This document shows, one piece after another, positions 10,290 to 18,422 of a stretch of DNA of 64,000 bases (positions are counted from its first letter, which is position 1; each line of letters opens with the position of its first letter). Origin of the DNA: Prochlorococcus sp. AG-363-O15 (GTDB taxonomy: Bacteria > Cyanobacteriota > Cyanobacteriia > PCC-6307 > Cyanobiaceae); the NCBI GenBank assembly GCA_003278255.1, contig QCFZ01000002.1, positions 62,001-126,000 of the forward strand, written 5' to 3'. The notes below the pieces were generated by a model that ran no database searches, was not told the origin of the DNA, and saw only the letters and a program-made list of their open reading frames with translations. The translations under genes were made by a program, and so were the position numbers.

Positions 10290-11969
10290 TTATTGATTGC
10301 TAGATTGAATCTTATCTAAACGATCTTCTCGGCTTAAGTTTATTTGAAGTTTTAACCATCCTAAAGTTGTTGGTATAGCAATAATTATGGGTATAAATGA
10401 AAATATAGGTTTATTTCCGCCTGCTAAAAGTGCAGCTGAGATTCCAAGCGCTCCCAATAAAATTGATTGCCCGATAACTTGTTGAGTTTTGACTATTCGT
10501 CTTAATTGTCTGTCAGATTCGCCCATGCGAATCTGAAGTTGCAAATCTCCTTGTTCGAGCCTTTCTAGGCTCTCATCAAGTCTTCTAGGTAGAGCTACAG
10601 CTTTGCTACCTAGTGCTCCGACCTGTTTAGTGAGCTCATTAATTAAATCGTTGGAATTGGAACCGCTGGATGTCATGAGTGGAAGTAAGTATGGCTTGGC
10701 AATAACCATTAAATTAAAGCTTGGATCGAGACTTCTGCCTACTCCCTCAAAGGTAGAAAGTGCTCTCATAACGAAAATTAATTCCACGGGGATACGGAAT
10801 GGTTGACCGTATACCAGGTCATATATATCTCCAGATAATTTTTCTAATACATTTGGAGAGAATGGTGGAGTCAAAGCTTCTTTTAACATTACTCGAATTA
10901 AGCGACGTACAGGGCCCGTATCGATTTCTGAAGAAATTACCCCTGCATCTTTTAGTTGATCAACTAATCCTGTGGCATCTCTTATTGCAGCCGCTCTAAC
11001 CATTGCACCTATCCTTTGCCTTAGGTTTTCGGAAATTAATCCCATCATTCCAAAGTCGTAAAAGATTAAAGATCCATCATTTGATACCGCTAAGTTTCCT
11101 GGATGAGGATCTGCATGAAAAAAACCAAACCTAACTAATTGCTTTAAATAGCTAGCTGCGCCAATCTCAGCAATAGTCGCTGGATTAATGCCGTTCTTCT
11201 CTAATTCTTTGCGATCACTTATTTTGATTCCTGGGAGATAATCAAGACAAAGGATCTTTTGTGTACTTAGTTCCCAAATAACTCCAGGAATTTTTATCAG
11301 AGGATCGTCTAGGAATTGTTGACGAAATCTTGCTGCATATTGTGCCTCTATACGAAAGTCAAGTTCTTTAAGGAGAACTTTTCTACATTCCTGAGCCATT
11401 GCAACCCAATCTCGACCATGACTCCAATTGGAGTTCTTTTGAAGGAAGCATGCGACTTGCTTCATGATCGCGAGATCCAATCGAAATACTCGTTCAAGAC
11501 CAGGACGTTGGATTTTTAAAACAACTTGTCGTCCACTTCTTAAGCTCGCTCTATGCACTTGGGCTAAAGAAGCAGCAGCTAAAGGTTTTTCTTCAAGATC
11601 AATAATTTCTGCACATCTTGGTCCAAGTTCTTTTTCAAGAAGAGATTGAGCTTCATCAAAACTGAAAGGAGGAACTTTGTCTTGTAAATCAGCCAACTCG
11701 GCCACCCAGGCGGAAGGTAGAACGTCAGGCCTGGCAGAAAGTAATTGGCCTAGTTTTATGAAAGCTGAGCCGAGATGTAGAATTTCCTTTGTAACCCATT
11801 TTGCACGAATGCGTTGCCTAATTTGACGATACTTTTTTGTAAAACCATATAAATAAGTCCAAGGACATGAGTCCCACCAGAGAATTAATAGGAGTTCTAA
11901 TACACCACGCCATATACGTAGTGCACGAAAGCTTCTATGAACATGATCGATGAGGATCATAAAAAACAT
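10290..11969 (-). CDS. ABC1/UbiB-family protein kinase-like protein
   Basis: Atypical kinase family (ABC1K/UbiB/ADCK) linked to quinone and isoprenoid lipid metabolism at membranes. Visible family marks: the N-terminal KxGQ block FIKLGQLLSARPDVLP near residue 70, the Ala-rich nucleotide loop PLAAASLAQVHRA, the lysine in VVLKIQRPG, FFHADPHPGN (catalytic loop) and IFYDFGMMG (metal-binding). The C-terminus has a pair of hydrophobic segments (about 500-545) that should anchor it in the membrane. Its ATG overlaps the stop of the upstream gene by one base, so the two are coupled. Cyanobacteria have several paralogues; the exact role is not fixed by sequence. Confidence 0.9.
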   Translation of the reverse strand: MFFMILIDHVHRSFRALRIWRGVLELLLILWWDSCPWTYLYGFTKKYRQIRQRIRAKWVTKEILHLGSAFIKLGQLLSARPDVLPSAWVAELADLQDKVPPFSFDEAQSLLEKELGPRCAEIIDLEEKPLAAASLAQVHRASLRSGRQVVLKIQRPGLERVFRLDLAIMKQVACFLQKNSNWSHGRDWVAMAQECRKVLLKELDFRIEAQYAARFRQQFLDDPLIKIPGVIWELSTQKILCLDYLPGIKISDRKELEKNGINPATIAEIGAASYLKQLVRFGFFHADPHPGNLAVSNDGSLIFYDFGMMGLISENLRQRIGAMVRAAAIRDATGLVDQLKDAGVISSEIDTGPVRRLIRVMLKEALTPPFSPNVLEKLSGDIYDLVYGQPFRIPVELIFVMRALSTFEGVGRSLDPSFNLMVIAKPYLLPLMTSSGSNSNDLINELTKQVGALGSKAVALPRRLDESLERLEQGDLQLQIRMGESDRQLRRIVKTQQVIGQSILLGALGISAALLAGGNKPIFSFIPIIIAIPTTLGWLKLQINLSREDRLDKIQSSNQ

Positions 11970-12301
11970 TAATTCTTGTCCTCGATCCGTTTTGTTAAAT
12001 CAGCAACTTTGCTTCTTAAATAATCTATTTTTTCTTGAGGAGTGTTTTTTTTAGATGTTTGCTTTGTAGAATTTATTTCCCCATAGCTATATACCTCTTC
12101 CTGTTTCGCGCTTGATTCTTCATTGAGACGATTGAGCTCTGCAAAAACTTCTGCCTGAAAAAGATCCCATTCTTTTCGAAACTTTTCTGGAGCATCTTTA
12201 GCCATTACAGCAATCTCTGCTGCGGTATCTAAGGCACCGTTCCCCAGTCGAGCTGCTAATCGATTTAGGGTTGCCTTAAGTAGATTTTCAGTAGAACTCA
12301 T
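11969..12301 (-). CDS. Conserved hypothetical protein, 110 residues
   Basis: I do not recognise a named function. The first 60 residues look like a helical domain (LLKATLNRLAARLGNGALDTAAEIAVMAKDAPEKFRKEWDLFQAEVFAELNRL), followed by a polar linker and a short coiled coil (EKIDYLRSKVADLTKRIED). There is no signal peptide or membrane helix. Translationally coupled (TAATG) to the ABC1/UbiB-like gene, so it may help that protein or simply share its transcript. The codon usage and well-formed domain argue that it is real. Confidence 0.75.
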   Translation of the reverse strand: MSSTENLLKATLNRLAARLGNGALDTAAEIAVMAKDAPEKFRKEWDLFQAEVFAELNRLNEESSAKQEEVYSYGEINSTKQTSKKNTPQEKIDYLRSKVADLTKRIEDKN

Positions 12302-12344
12302 TGCCTAAAAGTCAGGATTGATTTTTTGCAGATGCTTGCTGTTT

Positions 12345-12902
12345 TTAAGGGTCAGGCAACGTTTCAATGGTTCTATTTAAACGCTTCAAGTTATATTTAT
12401 CACTATCCGATCTTGAAAATGACCTTTGATTTGTAGGTCTTGTTAACTGCAAAGCTTTTTTTTTCGAGAGAATGTCAGACAAGTCTTCTGGTTGATTGTT
12501 AATAGGCTGGAGTGCATCCAAGGCCGCTTTGATTTGCTTTTCTTGAGATTCAGTTGATATGAGCTTGGCTTCTTGTTCGGCTTTGCGACGAGCAGCAAGC
12601 TTGGCTTCTTGTTCGGCTTTGCGACGAGCAGCAAGCTTGGCTTGATATGCAGTTGCTACATCAGCTTGTAATTCAGAGTGAGTAACACCGTTTCTAGCTC
12701 TTAGAAATTTCAGTCTTTCTCCTGGAAAAGGTTTGGGTTCCTTGAATAAGTTTTCAGCTTGATTTTGCCAGCTTCCTTGAGAAATCAAAATTCGACGAGT
12801 CAGGCCATATCCAATTGCTAAAAAACTCCCAGCCAACAGAGGACCAAGCCAAAACTTAGAAAACTTTTGGCGACGCTCGTCTGGCTTGTTTTCAGACCCC
12901 AC
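12345..12902 (-). CDS. Hypothetical membrane-anchored protein with a tandem repeat
   Basis: Unrecognised, 185 residues from a GTG start. A basic N-terminus (KPDERRQKFSK) precedes one hydrophobic segment (FWLGPLLAGSFLAIGYGL), then a charged, helical region containing the 12-residue unit AKLAARRKAEQE in tandem. That unit is encoded by two exact 36-bp copies at 12562-12633. The Lys/Ser/Arg-rich C-terminus is probably disordered. It sits 43 bp upstream of the next minus-strand gene (ATG 12301) and may start that three-gene transcript. Topology is inferred from hydrophobicity only. Confidence 0.65.
   Translation of the reverse strand: MGSENKPDERRQKFSKFWLGPLLAGSFLAIGYGLTRRILISQGSWQNQAENLFKEPKPFPGERLKFLRARNGVTHSELQADVATAYQAKLAARRKAEQEAKLAARRKAEQEAKLISTESQEKQIKAALDALQPINNQPEDLSDILSKKKALQLTRPTNQRSFSRSDSDKYNLKRLNRTIETLPDP
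12562..12633 (-). repeat. Two exact 36-bp tandem repeats inside a coding region
   Basis: The same 36 bases occur at 12562-12597 and 12598-12633, followed by about 10 bases of a third copy. The unit is in frame and encodes AKLAARRKAEQE. Identity at third codon positions points to a recent duplication or slippage. Confidence 0.95.
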
Positions 12903-13134
12903 AGTGGGTGTTGATCATCTTTTAAAGATTCTGGCAGCTCAATGAAACCTTTTTGGTATATGGCAACCCTTTAAAAATTTTAGTTAGAAGCAAGATAATT
13001 CCTTCAGGCATGCTTTCTTTCACTACAGTCGAATGAATTAGCCAAAGAGAGCGTTGCAGCCTATAGGCGATTGCTTGCCAATCATGCCTTAATAGCTTGT
13101 AGCCTTTGTCTTCTGGTCGAAGAAGGAAACCCTA

Positions 13135-13140
13135 AAGGAG
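13135..13140 (+). promoter_or_regulatory. Shine-Dalgarno site that decides a TTG start
   Basis: AAGGAG lies nine bases before TTG 13150. Such strong sites are uncommon in this genome. The FAD motif starts only about eight residues later, so no downstream start could make a whole protein. Confidence 0.7.
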
Positions 13141-13149
13141 ATTCCTCCA

Positions 13150-14106
13150 TTGGAAACAATCGAAGCTGATGTTGTGATCGTGGGAGGCGGCCCAGCAGGT
13201 TGTACCTGTGCGCTTTATACCTCCAGAGCAAATTTAAAAACGGTCATTCTTGACAAAAATCCTGCTGTTGGTGCTTTAGCGATCACTCATCAGATTGCTA
13301 ATTATCCAGGTGTGTCTAATGAGATGAGTGGTGAGGATTTATTGACGTTAATGCGTGATCAAGCTGTCGAATATGGGACTGATTATCGTCGGGCACAGGT
13401 TTTTGGGGTAGATGTAAGCGGTGAATGGAAAACCGTTTATACCCCAGAAGGAACTTTTAAGGCTCGGGCCTTAGTCCTTGCTAGTGGGGCTATGGGACGT
13501 CCTGCCTCATTTAAGGGAGAAGCAGATTTTCTGGGTAGAGGAGTTAGTTATTGCGCTACTTGTGATGGAGCTTTTTACAAGGATCGAGAAGTAGCAGTAG
13601 TTGGAGTTAACAAGGAAGCAATAGAAGAAGCACAAGTTCTTACAAAGTTCGCCTCAACAGTTCATTGGATTACTGCAAGTGACCCTAAAGAAGATGATGC
13701 ACATGCAAAAGATTTAATTGGTCAAGAAAATGTTAGACATTGGAGTAGAACAAGATTGATAGAAATAGAAGGAAATGATGGTGGAGTTACTGGTATTACG
13801 GTAAGGCCGCGCGGAAAAGAGAATTCAGAAGCATTGTCACTAGAAGGTGTATTTGTATACATGAGTGGATCAAAGCCGATTACAGATTTTTTAGGAGATC
13901 AATTGGCTTTAAAAGAAGATGGTGGAGTATTGGTGGATGATTGTATGTCTACAACATCCGAAGGAGTTTGGGCTATAGGAGATATACGTAACACTCCTTT
14001 TAAACAAGCAGTTGTTGCTGCTTCTGATGGTTGTATTGCTGCTATGGCTATAGATCGGTTTATAAATAGTAGGAAGTCAATACGTGTAGATTGGGTTCAC
14101 ACATAA
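13150..14106 (+). CDS. TrxB-like flavoprotein disulfide reductase with a degenerate NADPH site
   Basis: 318 residues in the thioredoxin-reductase fold. The FAD motif is VVIVGGGPAGCT (about 8-19), the redox centre is C135-A-T-C138, and the C-terminal FAD block is GVWAIGDIRNTPFKQAVVAASDGCIAA. The pyridine-nucleotide domain is abnormal: the usual GGGDSAxEEA is replaced by VVGVNKEAIEEA (about 149) and the HRR/R phosphate-binding motif by HWITASDPK. Known relatives without these motifs are the diflavin-linked or deeply-rooted reductases reported from Gloeobacter and Prochlorococcus, and ferredoxin-linked ones of clostridia. I infer a non-NADPH electron donor. The start is a TTG with a strong AAGGAG nine bases upstream; there is no earlier ATG in frame. 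Confidence 0.85.
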   Translation: METIEADVVIVGGGPAGCTCALYTSRANLKTVILDKNPAVGALAITHQIANYPGVSNEMSGEDLLTLMRDQAVEYGTDYRRAQVFGVDVSGEWKTVYTPEGTFKARALVLASGAMGRPASFKGEADFLGRGVSYCATCDGAFYKDREVAVVGVNKEAIEEAQVLTKFASTVHWITASDPKEDDAHAKDLIGQENVRHWSRTRLIEIEGNDGGVTGITVRPRGKENSEALSLEGVFVYMSGSKPITDFLGDQLALKEDGGVLVDDCMSTTSEGVWAIGDIRNTPFKQAVVAASDGCIAAMAIDRFINSRKSIRVDWVHT

Positions 14107-14168
14107 AAATTAGATAGTAATAGAGAATTCTTTTGATTACGAGTAATTCTTATTATGATTAGTTTTAG

Positions 14169-14450
14169 CTAAAGAGGAGTTGCTTCAGAGATAAATGCCA
14201 CTCCTCCATAATAATTAAGTATTTGGTAAGTATTTTCTTTAATCCTATCTAATACTTCTTGTTCACAAAATACAATCACGTGTGCATTGGCACCAAGCCC
14301 AGTAAATTCAATATCTTCTGAAACAACTCTTTCTGGTCCTCTACCTGTTACGTGCTTCATGACTGTGTAACCAGGCACTTCCGCGGCTTCAAGCAAGTTG
14401 AGCATGGCATCTAATTCACGCTCGCTAAAAATAAGGTCTAAACGTTTCAT
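14169..14450 (-). CDS. sbtB: SbtB, PII-like regulator of bicarbonate uptake
   Basis: Small trimeric PII-like protein that binds adenine nucleotides and controls SbtA. The 93 residues start MKRLDLIFSERELDAMLNLLEAAEVPGYTVMKHVTGRG, the PII-like beta-alpha-beta start, and end with NYYGGVAFISEATPL. The T-loop region (RGPERVVSEDIEFTGLGAN) is short. The C-terminal disulfide R-loop (CGPxGC) of Synechocystis SbtB is absent. Its ATG directly abuts the sbtA stop with no gap, so stoichiometric co-expression with the transporter is expected. Confidence 0.9.
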   Translation of the reverse strand: MKRLDLIFSERELDAMLNLLEAAEVPGYTVMKHVTGRGPERVVSEDIEFTGLGANAHVIVFCEQEVLDRIKENTYQILNYYGGVAFISEATPL

Positions 14451-15449
14451 TTAATATGTTGCTCCAGGGATAAGCTTGTTAACTAAACCCATGTAAATGG
14501 GGATTCCAAATATGATATTAAATGGAAAAGTTAGTCCAAGAGTAGTGGATATATAATAACTTGCTCTTGCTTCAGGAACTGTCATGCGCATTGCAGCAGG
14601 AACTGCTAGATAAGAGGCGCTTGCACAAAGAACAACAAAGAGCAATGCGTTCCCCGGACTTAAATCAAGTGCTCTTGCCACTAATACACCTAAGCAAGCA
14701 TTTAATAAAGGCATAGCTACAGCAAAGCCAATTAAAAATGAACCAGCTTTTTTGAGGCCAGGCAGTCTTTGTGCAGCCACTATGCCCATATCAAGTAGAA
14801 AGAAACATTCAGCTCCATAGAAAAGTTTTCCAGTGAAAGGTTGCATCTTTGCAACTCCTCCAGGGTTATGAGCTGCAGTAAGGAATCCTATTAATAAGCT
14901 TCCAAGAAGAAGGTAAACAGAACCATTGAGCATTGCTTCATGAATGATGTCTCTCCAACGCATTCTTTTTACATTTTGCCTCTTCTTTGGTCCTGCAAAT
15001 TTAACAAGCAAAAGGCCAACAATAATTGCTGGAGATTCCATTAGTGCCAAAGCTGCAACCATGAAACCATCAAAAGGTATATTTTGATTTTCTAAGAAGC
15101 TTTCAGCTGTTATAAATGTGACTGCACTTATAGATCCATAGGCTGCGGCAATCGCTGCAGAATTAAAAACATTTAGTTTTAATCTTAATATCGCAAAACA
15201 AATAATAGGGATTATCAAGGACATTAGTATTGCTCCACCTACCGTTGGGATTACTTGTCCTCCAAACCCACTTGCTTGAAGTTCCAGTCCGCCTTTAAAG
15301 CCAATAGCTAGTAATAGATATAGTGAAAAAAGTTTTGGTAATGGAGCTGGAATTTCTAAATCAGACCGAACGACTACAGAAATAACACCAAGAAAGAAAA
15401 ATAGGACTGGAGGAGTTAAAACGTTTTGAAGAATTAGGCTTGTATCCAT
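14451..15449 (-). CDS. sbtA: SbtA-like sodium-dependent bicarbonate transporter (SbtA2 type)
   Basis: 332-residue membrane protein of the DUF897/SbtA family with about ten hydrophobic helices. Family traits include LTPPVLFFFLGVISVVVRSDLEIP at the N-terminus, the helix pair GFKGGLELQ, AAYGSISAVTFITA and the internal repeat ending GLTFPFNIIFGIPIYMGL. It is shorter than the 370-residue SbtA of Synechocystis, fitting the divergent form of marine picocyanobacteria. Placed between a SulP transporter and sbtB on one strand. Transport of bicarbonate is inferred from family and neighbours. Confidence 0.88.
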   Translation of the reverse strand: MDTSLILQNVLTPPVLFFFLGVISVVVRSDLEIPAPLPKLFSLYLLLAIGFKGGLELQASGFGGQVIPTVGGAILMSLIIPIICFAILRLKLNVFNSAAIAAAYGSISAVTFITAESFLENQNIPFDGFMVAALALMESPAIIVGLLLVKFAGPKKRQNVKRMRWRDIIHEAMLNGSVYLLLGSLLIGFLTAAHNPGGVAKMQPFTGKLFYGAECFFLLDMGIVAAQRLPGLKKAGSFLIGFAVAMPLLNACLGVLVARALDLSPGNALLFVVLCASASYLAVPAAMRMTVPEARASYYISTTLGLTFPFNIIFGIPIYMGLVNKLIPGATY

Positions 15450-15530
15450 GTGTCTTTCCCTTTTTAATAAATTAAGATCTAATGGAGCTCATGATCATTA
15501 AGCTATTAATCTAGATTAATGTTTCTATTT

Positions 15531-17213
15531 CTAATTCACTAAATGATTAACTGCAGCTTCTAAAGCCTCTTTTCTTGTACTTACAACTCCTTCAACATTG
15601 AACTTTGCCAAACGGTCACTTACTTTTCCTGTAGCCCCTGCAACAAAAGCTTTTCTATCATTTGACTTTGCTTCTTGAACCATATCTTCAATTGCTAGCG
15701 TTGCAGTTACCCCTAAGCGTGGTACATCAGTAATATCTAAAATTAATACTTTATAGTTTCTTATAAGCATCATCCTTTCTGAAATCCCTTTTGCTGCGCC
15801 AAAGCTTAAAGGTCCACGTAACCTAAATAGCATTACTTCTCCTGAGCACTTGTCAAATAACTCTTGTTCATCTAATGGTAATGAAACATCAGTTGCTTGA
15901 TTTGTATTTTCAATGGGATTGTCTGCTTCCATTCCTTCTAATTGTGTTTCAGTAATAGAATCTATAGTGAGCATATTTGCGATAAATACACCCACTAAAA
16001 CAGCCCAGATTAAATCCCAAAATACAGTCATTAGAAGCACGCCATACATTACTGCTGCAGTTTTAATGGATAGCCTGTGTGCTCTGAGAAGAAAGCCCCA
16101 ATCAATAATGTCCAACCCAACTTTTATAAGAATGCCCGCTAATAAAGCAGTAGGAATTTCTGCAGCGAGTGGTCCAGCTCCTAGTAAAACTAAAAGTAAA
16201 ACAATGGAATGAACCATTCCTGATATTGGTGTAGTTCCTCCAGATTTGATATTGATTACAGTTCTCATAGTCGCTCCTGCCCCAGGGAGCCCTGTTAATA
16301 GTCCCGCAACACTGTTTCCTATTCCTTGTCCAATTAACTCTCTGTCAGAATTGTGTCGAGTTTGAGAGATGTTATCGGCTACAAGTGAAGTGAGTAATGA
16401 ATCGATGGCTCCAAGTACTGCTAGAACTAAACCTGCTTTAAAAATTACAGGAAAGTGTAAGTTCCAGTTTGGCATTGATAAGGCTAATCCACCTTCTGGA
16501 ATAGTTCCTATCCTTGGAAGAGGGGCTAGACCTTTTGCTTCTAGAGCTGCATCACCAAAGATAATTACTGAAAGTGGAGTGACAATTAACAGGGCTAAAA
16601 GTGGTGAAGGAACCCATTGACTTATTTGTCTTGGAGTAAGAAAAACAATTGCCAAAGTCATTATTGCTACAGCTATGGCTGCGCCATTAGGTTCGAAATT
16701 ATTGACAAGTGTTGTTAGTGATTCAATGACACCTCCTCTGGTACTAATTCCTAATAACGGGCCAAGTTGGAGGGCAAGAATGATTACACCAATTCCAGAC
16801 ATGAAGCCTGAAACAACTGAATAAGGAACAAGAGTGATGTATTTCCCAAGTCTTAAAAGCCCAAATAAAATCTGGAAGAGCCCTCCAACGACTACTGCAG
16901 CCATTACTAATGGAAGAATTTCACCAGCACCTAAATCTCTGCTGACTCCAACAGCAGCAAGACTGGCAACTACTCCTGCAACCGTCACACTCATAGGTCC
17001 GGTGGGACCGCTTACTTGAGATGGAGTTCCGCCAAAAAGAGCAGCAAGGAATCCCACTACTACTGCTCCATAGAGGCCATATATTGCACCTCCAGGTCCT
17101 AGTGCAGCATTGCCAAACGCAAGTGCCAAAGGCAATGCAACTACTGCTGCTGTAAGTCCTCCTAATAAATCTCCTCTCAAATTTTTGAAATGGAGGCCAT
17201 GTATCAAAGCCAC
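15531..17213 (-). CDS. bicA: SulP-family anion transporter, BicA-like
   Basis: About 560 residues: a SulP transmembrane domain (GDLLGGLTAAVVALPLALAFGNAALGPGGAIYGLYGA, then FGGTPSQVSGPTGPMSV, the substrate-site region) with 12-14 helices, and a C-terminal STAS domain (about 455-560, with LILDITDVPRLGVTATLAIEDMV). The GTG at 17213 follows GGAG by nine bases and is preferred over TTG 17231. SulP proteins carry sulfate or bicarbonate. Standing 81 bp upstream of sbtA and sbtB on the same strand, bicarbonate uptake is the likely job (the BicA2 form). It could instead be a sulfate carrier. Confidence 0.85.
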   Translation of the reverse strand: MALIHGLHFKNLRGDLLGGLTAAVVALPLALAFGNAALGPGGAIYGLYGAVVVGFLAALFGGTPSQVSGPTGPMSVTVAGVVASLAAVGVSRDLGAGEILPLVMAAVVVGGLFQILFGLLRLGKYITLVPYSVVSGFMSGIGVIILALQLGPLLGISTRGGVIESLTTLVNNFEPNGAAIAVAIMTLAIVFLTPRQISQWVPSPLLALLIVTPLSVIIFGDAALEAKGLAPLPRIGTIPEGGLALSMPNWNLHFPVIFKAGLVLAVLGAIDSLLTSLVADNISQTRHNSDRELIGQGIGNSVAGLLTGLPGAGATMRTVINIKSGGTTPISGMVHSIVLLLVLLGAGPLAAEIPTALLAGILIKVGLDIIDWGFLLRAHRLSIKTAAVMYGVLLMTVFWDLIWAVLVGVFIANMLTIDSITETQLEGMEADNPIENTNQATDVSLPLDEQELFDKCSGEVMLFRLRGPLSFGAAKGISERMMLIRNYKVLILDITDVPRLGVTATLAIEDMVQEAKSNDRKAFVAGATGKVSDRLAKFNVEGVVSTRKEALEAAVNHLVN

Positions 17214-17415
17214 TAATTTTGCTCCAATCAACTGCTACACAAGAGAAGAATATATAACTTTGAGGTAGTCATTAGTAGTAATTCGGCTGACTTGCTGTGA
17301 TTTTGAAAGATGGGTCCTACAGGATTACGTTCGGGCTTCCCTCCATTCCTTAAGACTCCATGGCTGCGTGAGAACTGGGAGACTGGATTTAAAGGAGAGA
17401 ACATCAAAAAGAGTT

Positions 17416-18381
17416 ATGGCCAGTAGTGGCTATCGCGATTACTTCAAAATCCTCGGAGTAGAACGGAACGCCACCGTTGGTGAAATCAAGAGAGCTTTTC
17501 GTCGATTAGCTCGGAAATATCATCCTGATTTAAATCCTGGGAACTTAGAGGCTGAGACCAAGTTCAAAGAGATTAGTGAGGCTTATGAGGTTCTTTCAGA
17601 CCAGGAAAAACGACAAAAATATGAGCGATTTGGCCAATATTGGAATAGGGGGAATGGAATCGGAGCTACTGGACCTAATGGCAGTGGTTTTGATGTTGAT
17701 TTTGGGAATTATGGAAATTTTGATGATTTTATTAACGATTTGTTGGGTCGTTTTGGAGGGGTTAAGGGTTCTTCTGGCTTTGCTACTGGGTTTCCTGGCA
17801 CTACTGGTTCAGGTTTTCCAAGAAGCGCAGCTCGTCCAACGATCAATCTTGATGCAGAGGTAAAAATAAAAATCAGCTTTTCAGAGGCTTTTCATGGGAC
17901 TGAGCGTCTTCTTTCGGTCAATGATGAACGTGTACAAGTAAAAATTCCAAAGGGAATTAGAGACGGTTCTCGCTTGCGTTTGAAAGGAAAAGGAAACCTT
18001 CAACCTGGAACTGGTCGAAGGGGAGATCTTTATTTAAATCTTCATGTAGAAACTCATTCAATATGGAGACTTGAGGGAGATCAGTTGAAAGCTGATCTCC
18101 CAGTTGCATTAGATGAAATAGTTTTAGGAGGGAAGGTAATAGTACTTACTCCTGATGGAGATGCAGAGTTAGTTATTCCATCAGGCACTGCTTCAGGGAG
18201 TCACTTAAGACTGAAAGGTAAAGGGTGGCCTCTGGGGAATACACGTGGAGATTTGATTTTTACCTTGATTATGCAATTACCAAATGAATGGTCCTTTGAG
18301 GAGTTGGATTTGTTTCAGAAGATGCAGCAGCTCCGCAAAAAAGACATTCGAAAATCGTGGCTGAAGTCTGCTCGTTTGTAG
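17416..18381 (+). CDS. DnaJ-type co-chaperone without zinc finger
   Basis: Stimulates a DnaK ATPase. The J-domain fills residues 5-70 (YRDYFKILGVERNATVGEIKRAFRRLARKYHPDLNP, with the essential HPD). Then come a Gly/Phe-rich linker (about 75-145) and two beta-sandwich substrate domains (RLLSVNDERVQVKIPKGIRDGSRLRLKGKG...). The four CxxCxGxG zinc repeats of true DnaJ are missing, so this is the CbpA/class II type. I chose ATG 17416 (321 residues) because the earlier in-frame start adds 16 residues not found in J proteins. Divergent from bicA and upstream of hemB. Confidence 0.92.
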   Translation: MASSGYRDYFKILGVERNATVGEIKRAFRRLARKYHPDLNPGNLEAETKFKEISEAYEVLSDQEKRQKYERFGQYWNRGNGIGATGPNGSGFDVDFGNYGNFDDFINDLLGRFGGVKGSSGFATGFPGTTGSGFPRSAARPTINLDAEVKIKISFSEAFHGTERLLSVNDERVQVKIPKGIRDGSRLRLKGKGNLQPGTGRRGDLYLNLHVETHSIWRLEGDQLKADLPVALDEIVLGGKVIVLTPDGDAELVIPSGTASGSHLRLKGKGWPLGNTRGDLIFTLIMQLPNEWSFEELDLFQKMQQLRKKDIRKSWLKSARL

Positions 18382-18422
18382 TCCGGCTTTAATCTGATCG
18401 AAAGTATTTAGTTTGCTCATTA

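Noticed and set aside
12562-12633. Direct repeats that could be read as a CRISPR start
   Set aside because: Only two copies, directly adjacent with no spacers, in frame inside a gene; no cas genes anywhere in the window.
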